DNA from: an uncultured Flavobacteriia bacterium
GTDB lineage: Bacteria > Bacteroidota > Bacteroidia > Flavobacteriales_D > Crocinitomicaceae
Assembly (NCBI GenBank): GCA_937975705.1
Contig: CALJTX010000033.1
Coordinates: 1 to 52,545 of the forward strand
Reading direction: 5' to 3'
Length of the DNA: 52,545 nt
A program made the translations under genes and the position numbers. Shown here one piece after another: positions 7,700 through 14,175 of this stretch. Each line of letters begins with the position of its first letter. Positions within the stretch are counted from its first letter, which is position 1. The notes under the pieces are model-generated. The model was given only the letters and a program-made list of their open reading frames with translations. It did no database searches and was not told the DNA's origin.

Positions 7700-8639
7700 A
7701 GTACCAAGTAAAATCTAAAAAGGGACCAATTAACAAAAAGACGGGCAAACAGACCAAAAGTAACCACAAGATAACCAAGATCATTTTGAAGCGCAAACTG
7801 GCGTCTCGTTCGATCGGAACAGACAGCACCGCATTGACATGACTGGCAATCACTTCTTGAGCAGCCTCGCCATGAATGGCCTCGAGTTGCTTGAGTTTTG
7901 GGTTGTGCGCGATCACCACTTGCTTGAGTTGGTGGTAAGCTTGGTCGCTTAAATCTTCGTAGTTGAGTTCGTAATTTATATCTTGTTGATCGAGGTCTTG
8001 GCGCAGGTGATAGTTGCGCTGAAAGCTGCGTACTTTAAAAGACATCAAAAAACCGAAGGCGAATAAAATCCAGCTTTCAATGAGGTAACCCACGGTAATC
8101 ATGAGCAAAGAAGACAACAGCGAAAAAACCAATAAAAACAAGTCGCGTTTTTGACGCACAAACAACTTAAAGAGCTGCCCGCCATCGAGTGGATCTATTG
8201 GCAGCAGGTTGATGACATTCAAGAATAAAAAAAGAAAACTAAGTTCTAGCAACCAGGTTTGTTGGTAGTGATGGGCTAGAAACAAGATGGTGAGGCCAAA
8301 AACAACGCCCGGAAAGGGACCCGCAGCAATCACTAAAAAGCTTTCCTTTTGAGAATAGTGCTTTTTACTGCCCTGTACAAACGCACCCATTAGCGGGATA
8401 AACAGCATGCGCATGTCTTCGTATTTGAAATGTTTCATGAGCAAGTAATGGCCCATTTCATGTAAGAAAAGTACCGTTACCAAATAAAAAACAAAGTCGA
8501 GTTCGTCTGCAAAAATATAGAGAAAGCTCAGGGCAAATAACAAAACCGAAAAAAGCGTCAGACCCCAATTGCTCTGAACTTTGACCTTTTCGAGCACGGG
8601 TTTTGGCGCATACCAATCCGAGGGGTTTTGGTTTTCCAT
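7686..8639 (-). CDS. M50 family site-2-type membrane metalloprotease
   Basis: A 317-residue polytopic protein. The zinc motif is HEMGH (His60, Glu61, His64) at the end of a membrane segment, and the third ligand motif is NLLPIDPLDGG (Asp152), matching the HExxH and 'NPDG'-type signatures of site-2 proteases. Such enzymes cut substrates within the membrane, for example anti-sigma factors. The C-terminal 90 residues hold a soluble helical region (DLDQQDINYELNYEDLSDQA) and a final membrane segment. The substrate cannot be told. An ECF sigma gene lies two genes upstream, but no anti-sigma gene is visible. Only 3 bases separate its start from the ffh stop. Confidence 0.85.
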   Translation of the reverse strand: MENQNPSDWYAPKPVLEKVKVQSNWGLTLFSVLLFALSFLYIFADELDFVFYLVTVLFLHEMGHYLLMKHFKYEDMRMLFIPLMGAFVQGSKKHYSQKESFLVIAAGPFPGVVFGLTILFLAHHYQQTWLLELSFLFLFLNVINLLPIDPLDGGQLFKLFVRQKRDLFLLVFSLLSSLLMITVGYLIESWILFAFGFLMSFKVRSFQRNYHLRQDLDQQDINYELNYEDLSDQAYHQLKQVVIAHNPKLKQLEAIHGEAAQEVIASHVNAVLSVPIERDASLRFKMILVILWLLLVCLPVFLLIGPFLDFTWYFETL

Positions 8640-8642
8640 GTT

Positions 8643-9989
8643 TTACATACCTGGCATACCGCCCATGCCCTTGAGTTTGCTCATCATTCCCATCATGTTG
8701 CGCGGGTTGCTCATGAGTTTCATCATTTTGCGCATGTCTTCGAATTGCTTGAGCAATTTGTTGATCTCTTGAATGTTGGTGCCGCTGCCTTTGGCAATGC
8801 GGTTTTTGCGCGAAGGATTGAGCAAACCAGGATTTGCTCTTTCTTTGGGCGTCATGGATAAAATAATGGCTTCAATACCTTTGAAGGCGTCGTCTGGAAT
8901 GTCGACGTCTTTCATGGCTTTGCCCATTCCGGGGATCATGCCCATGAGGTCTTTGACGTTGCCCATTTTTTTGATTTGCTGGAGCTGTGCTAAAAAGTCA
9001 TTGAGATCGAACTGATCTTTCATGATTTTCTTTTGCAAACGACGCGCTTCTTCTTCGTTGAATTGCTCTTGAGCACGCTCTACCAAGGAAACGACATCGC
9101 CCATCCCGAGGATGCGGTCTGCCATTCTTTTCGGATAGAAGATATCGAGTGCATCCATTTTTTCGCCGGTACCGACAAATTTGATGGGCTTATTGACCAC
9201 CGCTTTGATTGAAAGCGCTGCACCACCGCGTGTATCGCCGTCGAGTTTAGTGAGCACTACCCCATCAAAATTGATGCGGTCGTTGAAGGCCTTTGCCGTA
9301 TTGACGGCGTCTTGCCCCGTCATGGAATCTACTACAAAAAGCGTTTCAGATGGTTGCAAGGCTTGTTTAAGCCCCGCGATTTCGTCCATCATTTGGGTGT
9401 CTACTGCCAAACGACCGGCGGTATCGACCAAAACGACATTGAAAGCATTGCTTTTCGCATGGGCAATAGCCGCCTGCGCAATAGCAATTGGGTTCTTTTC
9501 TTCTTTATTGGAATAGACTTCAATGGAAAGTTGCTCGCCTAATACATGTAGCTGGTCTATTGCCGCTGGGCGGTAAACATCACAAGCAACAAGCAATACT
9601 TTTTTGCCTTTTTTGTTTTGTAGGTAAGAACCAAGTTTGCCCGTAAAGGTAGTTTTACCAGAACCTTGCAAACCGGACATGAGCACAACAGCAGGCGCGC
9701 CTTTTAAGTTGATTTCCACCTCGTTGCCACCCATGAGCTCAATGAGTTCTTCATGGCAAATTTTGATCATGAGCTGACCAGGTGAAACGGCATTAAGGAC
9801 GTCCTTGCCGAGCGCCTTTTCCTTGACGGTGTTAGTGAATTGTTTTGCAGTATTGAAACTGACGTCGGCGTCTAGGAGCGCGCGACGAACTTCTTTGAGC
9901 GTTTCAGCTACATTAATTTCGGTGATTTGGCCTTGTCCTTTCAGGACTTTAAAGGCTCTTTCAAACTTATCGGTAAGATTCTCAAACAT
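8643..9989 (-). CDS. ffh: Signal recognition particle protein Ffh
   Basis: A 448-residue SRP54-type GTPase that binds 4.5S RNA and signal sequences and delivers ribosomes to FtsY at the membrane. It has an N domain (1-90), then the G domain with P-loop GLQGSGKTT (106-114), DTAGRL, and TKLDGDTRGGAAL. The C-terminal M domain is methionine-rich and ends with GMGGMPGM. Length and motif order are normal. The first gene product of the ffh-M50-secreted-protein run, it has a candidate -7 box just upstream. The 4.5S RNA gene is not in the window. Confidence 0.97.
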   Translation of the reverse strand: MFENLTDKFERAFKVLKGQGQITEINVAETLKEVRRALLDADVSFNTAKQFTNTVKEKALGKDVLNAVSPGQLMIKICHEELIELMGGNEVEINLKGAPAVVLMSGLQGSGKTTFTGKLGSYLQNKKGKKVLLVACDVYRPAAIDQLHVLGEQLSIEVYSNKEEKNPIAIAQAAIAHAKSNAFNVVLVDTAGRLAVDTQMMDEIAGLKQALQPSETLFVVDSMTGQDAVNTAKAFNDRINFDGVVLTKLDGDTRGGAALSIKAVVNKPIKFVGTGEKMDALDIFYPKRMADRILGMGDVVSLVERAQEQFNEEEARRLQKKIMKDQFDLNDFLAQLQQIKKMGNVKDLMGMIPGMGKAMKDVDIPDDAFKGIEAIILSMTPKERANPGLLNPSRKNRIAKGSGTNIQEINKLLKQFEDMRKMMKLMSNPRNMMGMMSKLKGMGGMPGM

Positions 9990-10005
9990 AATTCAAACGT
10001 GTCTG

Positions 10006-10013
10006 CAAAGATA
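10006..10013 (-). promoter_or_regulatory. Candidate -7 box for ffh
   Basis: On the minus strand this reads TATCTTTG, a full match to TAnnTTTG, 16 bases upstream of the ffh ATG. The identical octamer precedes both type-IX-secreted protein genes of this window (16980-16987 and 19821-19828). No -33 TTG is clear at the usual spacing. Confidence 0.45.
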
Positions 10014-10033
10014 CGCAGCAAAATTGAATTGGA

Positions 10034-10633
10034 CTAAGAAAGCTCCATGCTAAGCGCATGTTCGTCGATCATTTTTCGCAAATTGAGCAAAGCATAGCGC
10101 ATTCTGCCCAAAGCCGTATTGATACTCACGCCTTCTGATTCTGAAATTTCTTTAAATGAGCGCTCTTCGAACAAGCGCATGTGGATCATTTCTCTTTGGC
10201 TTTCCGGAAGGTGGGCCATCAAGGCATGAAGCTGTTCTGCAATCTCTTCAACTGTTGTAAGTTGTAAAAAATTAGCGTCTTCACTGGCAATGCGGTGAAA
10301 GATGTTGTAATCTTCTGACCAAGAGTGGCGCTCGGAAATCATGCGGTGCTTGGCTTGTTTGCGAAAATGATCAATAACGAGGTTGTGGGCAATGCGCAAC
10401 ACCCATGGCAAAAACTTGCCCTCTTCATTGTATGCGCCTAATTTCAATTTCTGAATGACTTTAACAAAGGTCTCTTGAAAGAGGTCGTTGGTCAGTTCGG
10501 ATTCTTTTACTTTGTTGTAAATGAACTTAAAGATCGCTTCCTGGTGACGAGAAAGGAGCTGTGCGAAGGCGTCTTCGTTACCGGCAACATAGGCTTGAAT
10601 GAGCTGAGAATCGCTTAATTGAGATAAGATCAT
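10034..10633 (-). CDS. ECF-type RNA polymerase sigma factor
   Basis: A 199-residue sigma-70 family protein lacking regions 1 and 3. Region 2 includes DLFQETFVKVIQKL and FLPWVLRIAHNLVIDHFRK (core binding and -10 recognition). Region 4 holds the helix-turn-helix FKEISESEGVSINTALGRM. It recruits RNA polymerase to a specific promoter set. No anti-sigma factor gene is adjacent, so control of its activity is not visible here. Proteins with this 'EEGKFLPWVLRIAHN' core occur as conserved stand-alone sigma factors in Bacteroidota. It is divergent from the aminotransferase gene across 163 bases. Confidence 0.9.
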   Translation of the reverse strand: MILSQLSDSQLIQAYVAGNEDAFAQLLSRHQEAIFKFIYNKVKESELTNDLFQETFVKVIQKLKLGAYNEEGKFLPWVLRIAHNLVIDHFRKQAKHRMISERHSWSEDYNIFHRIASEDANFLQLTTVEEIAEQLHALMAHLPESQREMIHMRLFEERSFKEISESEGVSINTALGRMRYALLNLRKMIDEHALSMELS

Positions 10634-10770
10634 AGTTTACACTTTTGTGCTGAAAATGGTTTCGGCGGTTAAAGGTAAATTTGATCTATAGGCGATTTTT
10701 AGGGTTTAGTTCAGCGAATATATAGATTATTTGTCATCAAATAAAAAAAATATACAAAAAAAAGTTTGCT

Positions 10771-10778
10771 TAATTTTG
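10771..10778 (+). promoter_or_regulatory. Candidate -7 box for the aminotransferase-ispH operon
   Basis: TAATTTTG, a full match to TAnnTTTG, 18 bases before the ATG at 10797. A second full match, TAAATTTG at 10676-10683, lies farther upstream in the same AT-rich divergent region. Neither has an obvious -33 TTG at 19-21 bases. Beyond these boxes, I see nothing else in the 163-base gap. Confidence 0.45.
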
Positions 10779-10796
10779 AGCACTAAATTTTAACAA

Positions 10797-11999
10797 ATGC
10801 CTTCATTAGCTTCAAAAGCCATCGACATGCCCGCTTCGCCAATTCGCAAATTGGTTCCGTTTGCGGAAGCCGCTAAAAAAGCGGGCAAAACTGTTTACCA
10901 CCTCAACATTGGTCAGCCCGACATCCATACGCCAGCGGCAGCACTCGAAGCGATCCACAATCTAGACGAACAAGTTTTAGAATATAGCCACTCTGCCGGC
11001 TTTGAATCTTATCGTCAAAAATTAGCGCTTAGCTACCAAAAACAAGGCATTCCAGTCCAAACCGAAGACATCATTATCACTACTGGTGGTTCAGAAGCAC
11101 TTATTTTTGGCCTCATGACCGCTTGTAATCCGGGCGATGAAGTCATAATACCTGAACCGTTCTATGCCAATTACAACGGTTTTGCGGTTATGGCAGGTGT
11201 TAAGGTTGTTCCGGTTACCTCGCATATCGAAAATGGTTTTGCTTTACCTCCTGTGGCCCAAATTGAGGCAAAAATCACAGCCAAAACCAAAGCGATTATT
11301 ATTTGCAACCCCGGTAACCCTACTGGCTACCTCTACACCCAAGAAGAACTCGAGCAATTGCGCGATATCGTTCTCAAACACGACCTCTTCTTGTTTGCCG
11401 ATGAAGTATACCGCGAATTTTGTTACGACGGCGCCAAGCCCTTCTCCACAATGAACCTAGCCGGAATTGAGCAAAATGTCGTCATGATTGACTCCGTTTC
11501 TAAGCGCTATTCAATGTGTGGTGCACGCATTGGCGCACTCATTTCGAAAAACACAGCATTCATGGCAGCAGCCCTAAAGTTTGGGCAAGCGCGTTTGTCT
11601 CCACCAACCGTGGATCAAATAGCCGCTGAAGCAGCTCTAGATACCCCACAAAGCTATTTTGACGAAGTAGTTGCTGAATATGTAGCGCGTCGCAACATCA
11701 TGGTAGAGGGCCTCAACAGCATACCTGGTGTTTTTTGCCCCAAACCAAGTGGCGCCTTTTATTGTGTCGCTAAATTCCCAGTAGCAAACGCAGAGCATTT
11801 TTGCCAATGGCTACTAGAAGAATTCTCTTTTGAAGGGCAAACCGTCATGATGGCGCCTGCCAATGGTTTTTATGCCACTCCAGGTGCTGGCTTGCAAGAG
11901 GCGCGCATAGCATACGTACTCGATCAAGCGCATCTAAAGGCTGCTGTAGCGTGTTTAAGAGTTGCGCTCGAGCAATATCCAGGCAAACTCACCAACTAA
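10797..11999 (+). CDS. PLP-dependent class I aminotransferase
   Basis: A 400-residue fold-type I aminotransferase. It shows the N-terminal substrate segment LNIGQPDIHTP, NPGNPTGYLY (171-180), ADEVYREF with the pyridine-nitrogen Asp, and the PLP lysine in SVSKRYSMCGARIG (Lys236, phosphate-binding Arg244). It resembles the AspB/AspC-like aminotransferases of Bacteroidota. Substrate (aspartate, aromatic or other) cannot be settled from these motifs. The expected C-terminal carboxylate-binding Arg is plausibly in EARIAYV. It is followed after 38 bases by ispH, with no terminator between. Confidence 0.88.
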   Translation: MPSLASKAIDMPASPIRKLVPFAEAAKKAGKTVYHLNIGQPDIHTPAAALEAIHNLDEQVLEYSHSAGFESYRQKLALSYQKQGIPVQTEDIIITTGGSEALIFGLMTACNPGDEVIIPEPFYANYNGFAVMAGVKVVPVTSHIENGFALPPVAQIEAKITAKTKAIIICNPGNPTGYLYTQEELEQLRDIVLKHDLFLFADEVYREFCYDGAKPFSTMNLAGIEQNVVMIDSVSKRYSMCGARIGALISKNTAFMAAALKFGQARLSPPTVDQIAAEAALDTPQSYFDEVVAEYVARRNIMVEGLNSIPGVFCPKPSGAFYCVAKFPVANAEHFCQWLLEEFSFEGQTVMMAPANGFYATPGAGLQEARIAYVLDQAHLKAAVACLRVALEQYPGKLTN

Positions 12000-12037
12000 G
12001 TACCGAACCAAAGGCTGCTCTAAAGTGTTCAACTGAC

Positions 12038-13258
12038 ATGAAACAATTTGAAGTCCCCGCATTTTATCGCTCGCCTCTGCTCAGCAAGATCAAAACGCAG
12101 CGCAAAGTTGCTGATCCGCGCAAAAAAGATTTCAGCCCAACCGCTCTTCAAATTGGAAAGTTCACCTTTTTAATTGCGCGTCATTTTGGCTTTTGTTACG
12201 GCGTCGAGAATGCCATCGAACGCAGCTACAAAGCCCTGCAAGAAAACCCTGGTAAACGCATTTTCTTGCTCAGCCAAATGATCCACAACCCGGCTGTCAA
12301 CGAAGACCTCACCAGCAACGGCATCCAATTTTTACAAGACACCCACGGCCAGCAACTCATTGCTTTCGAAACGCTAACGGCCGAAGACGTCGTGCTCATA
12401 CCTGCTTTTGGCACTACATTAGAAATCGAGCAGCAGCTCAAAAGTTTAGGCCTAGACATCCAAACGTATAACACGACCTGCCCTTTTGTGGAAAAGGTCT
12501 GGAACCGCTCAGAAAAACTAGGAGAAACCCAACACACCATTATCATTCACGGCAAGCACGACCACGAGGAAACGCGCGCCACTTTTTCGCATGCAGTGGC
12601 AAATGGCCCTGCCTTGATCGTCAAAGATATGCAAGAAGCGCAAGTGCTCGGCGCTTATATCCTAGGGCAAAAAACACCACAAGAATTTAATGATTTTTTT
12701 GAAGGCAAAATGAGCATAGGTTTTGATCCTACGCGCGATTTAGCACAAATTGGCGTGGTCAACCAAACCACCATGTTAGCTTCCGAAACGCAAGCCATTA
12801 CCGATTATTTGCGCAGTTGCTATATTACTTTACACGGAGAAGATGCCATTAAAAACCACATGGCAGACACCCGTGACACCCTTTGTTATGCTACCAATGA
12901 CAACCAATCTGCCACGCTCGGCTTGCTCCAAGAAGCAGCTGACCTAGCCGTTGTGGTTGGCGGTTACAACAGCTCCAACACGAGTCATCTTGTCGAATTG
13001 CTCGAGCAAAAATTCCCGACTTACTATATCAAAGATGCCACCGAAATAAGTGGTGCTGCTGTTCAGCATTTCAATTACCACAGCAAAGCAATGCAGCAGA
13101 CCGAATCCTTTATCCCAACCAAAGAGGATATACGCGTGGTCTTAACCTCTGGAGCTTCTTGCCCAGACAGCATTGTTGAAAATGTCATGTACGCCATTTT
13201 GGCCACTCAATACACTCCATCAGAGGTAAGCGCTTTGCTTGCTTCCTTAGAAGATTAG
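12038..13258 (+). CDS. ispH: 4-hydroxy-3-methylbut-2-enyl diphosphate reductase, long form
   Basis: The last enzyme of the MEP isoprenoid pathway, which makes IPP and DMAPP with a 4Fe-4S cluster. The three cluster cysteines are in HFGFCYGVENAIE (Cys53), TTCPFVEKVW and SGASCPDS. TTM-type and HGKHDHEE segments place the diphosphate-binding residues. At 406 residues it is the long form seen in cyanobacteria, plants and some Bacteroidota, with about 40 extra N-terminal residues (MKQFEVPAFYRSPLLSKIK) and longer internal loops than the 310-residue E. coli enzyme. I chose ATG 12038 because upstream in-frame codons lie in or next to the aminotransferase end. Four bases separate it from the next gene. 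Confidence 0.93.
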   Translation: MKQFEVPAFYRSPLLSKIKTQRKVADPRKKDFSPTALQIGKFTFLIARHFGFCYGVENAIERSYKALQENPGKRIFLLSQMIHNPAVNEDLTSNGIQFLQDTHGQQLIAFETLTAEDVVLIPAFGTTLEIEQQLKSLGLDIQTYNTTCPFVEKVWNRSEKLGETQHTIIIHGKHDHEETRATFSHAVANGPALIVKDMQEAQVLGAYILGQKTPQEFNDFFEGKMSIGFDPTRDLAQIGVVNQTTMLASETQAITDYLRSCYITLHGEDAIKNHMADTRDTLCYATNDNQSATLGLLQEAADLAVVVGGYNSSNTSHLVELLEQKFPTYYIKDATEISGAAVQHFNYHSKAMQQTESFIPTKEDIRVVLTSGASCPDSIVENVMYAILATQYTPSEVSALLASLED

Positions 13259-13262
13259 CGAA

Positions 13263-13811
13263 ATGAAAATTTATACCAAAAAAGGCGACCAAGGCAGCAC
13301 CGGTTTAATCGGCGGAACGCGCGTTTCAAAAGGAGATGTCCGCATTGAAGCCTATGGCACAGTAGATGAACTCAACTCGTACATTGGCCTGATCAGTACA
13401 CTAGACATCAATTTGCTTTATGTAGCCCAACTCCAAGAAGTGCAAGACCGCTTATTTACAATAGGCTCTCATTTAGCCGCAGACCCAGAGAAAGCGAAAA
13501 TGCAATTGCCCGACCTTTTAGAGAGTGATGTAGAAAAACTCGAACACTGGATGGATGTCATGGACGAAGCACTCCCTGCCCTAACCGCCTTTGTTTTACC
13601 CGGTGGCCACCCTATTGCCGCACATGCCCACGTAGCGCGCTGCATTTGCCGCAGAGCAGAACGCATGGCCGTTACCTTAGATGAATTAGAAGGTGTAGAA
13701 GCATTGGTGCTCACTTACCTCAATAGGCTGAGCGATTACCTCTTTGTTTTGTCTAGAAAAATCAGCCTAGACAACGGTGTAAAAGAACACACCTGGACGC
13801 CGCGACATTAA
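13263..13811 (+). CDS. ATP:cob(I)alamin adenosyltransferase, PduO type
   Basis: A 182-residue enzyme that transfers adenosyl from ATP to cob(I)alamin to make coenzyme B12. The N-terminal ATP loop is KIYTKKGDQGSTGLIGG, followed by AYGTVDELNSYIGL. The C-terminal helical motifs are CRCRRAER-like (ARCICRRAERMAV) and YLNRLSDYLFVLSR, all typical of PduO/MMAB proteins. No other cobalamin gene or B12 riboswitch is visible, so it probably serves salvage for a B12-dependent enzyme such as methylmalonyl-CoA mutase elsewhere. It lies 4 bases after ispH. Confidence 0.93.
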   Translation: MKIYTKKGDQGSTGLIGGTRVSKGDVRIEAYGTVDELNSYIGLISTLDINLLYVAQLQEVQDRLFTIGSHLAADPEKAKMQLPDLLESDVEKLEHWMDVMDEALPALTAFVLPGGHPIAAHAHVARCICRRAERMAVTLDELEGVEALVLTYLNRLSDYLFVLSRKISLDNGVKEHTWTPRH

Positions 13812-13838
13812 TTTTTTGTGAGTTTTTTTGATTGGTAC

Positions 13839-13868
13839 TTGGAATTTTGGAAATAAAAATTACTTTTG
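13839..13868 (+). promoter_or_regulatory. Bacteroidota-type promoter for the DUF2795 gene
   Basis: TTG at 13839-13841, a 19-base spacer, then TACTTTTG at 13861-13868. Both elements and the spacing fit the Bacteroidota housekeeping promoter (TTG-N19-TAnnTTTG). The ATG is at 13897, giving a leader of roughly 20 bases. It explains why this small gene can be expressed apart from the upstream operon. Confidence 0.65.
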
Positions 13869-13896
13869 CCAAAAATTAAACCTAAATATTTAACTC

Positions 13897-14118
13897 ATGT
13901 ACTGGACACTGGAACTTGCCTCCTACCTTGAAGATGCACCGTGGCCTGCCACTAAAGAAGAACTCATCGATTTTGCCATTCGTACTGGCGCGCCGCTTGA
14001 GGTTGTAGAAAACCTACAAGACCTCGAAGACGAAGGCGATATGTATGAGAGCATCGAAGAAATTTGGCCTGACTACCCTTCAAGAGAAGATTTTCTCTTC
14101 AATGAAGATGAATATTGA
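13897..14118 (+). CDS. Small acidic DUF2795 family protein
   Basis: A 73-residue acidic protein. The central part (APWPATKEELIDFAIRTGAP, then LEVVENLQDLEDEGDMYES) matches the pattern of DUF2795: a hydrophobic-helix domain with an 'xWPatkeeLixyA' start, conserved in Bacteroidota and other phyla. Function is unknown; the fold looks like a small helical adaptor. The gene has its own consensus promoter and is followed by a strong terminator, so it forms a single-gene unit, consistent with high or constant expression. Confidence 0.8.
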   Translation: MYWTLELASYLEDAPWPATKEELIDFAIRTGAPLEVVENLQDLEDEGDMYESIEEIWPDYPSREDFLFNEDEY

Positions 14119-14144
14119 TCTTTCAACTTGATCAACACCCATTG

Positions 14145-14175
14145 AAAAAGCCCTGCATTTGCGGGGCTTTTTTTT
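14145..14175. terminator. Bidirectional rho-independent terminator
   Basis: A 7-base-pair stem GCCCTGC / GCGGGGC (14150-14156 with 14161-14167, one G-T pair) and a 4-base loop, flanked by AAAAA on the left and eight T on the right. It can end the DUF2795 transcript rightward and the glycine-rich protein transcript leftward. Its T-run overlaps the stop codon of the minus-strand gene (14174-14176). Confidence 0.85.

Noticed and set aside
10034..11999. The ECF sigma factor and the M50 protease as an anti-sigma cascade
   Set aside because: No anti-sigma gene with a membrane segment is present, and ffh separates them, so the link is not supported.
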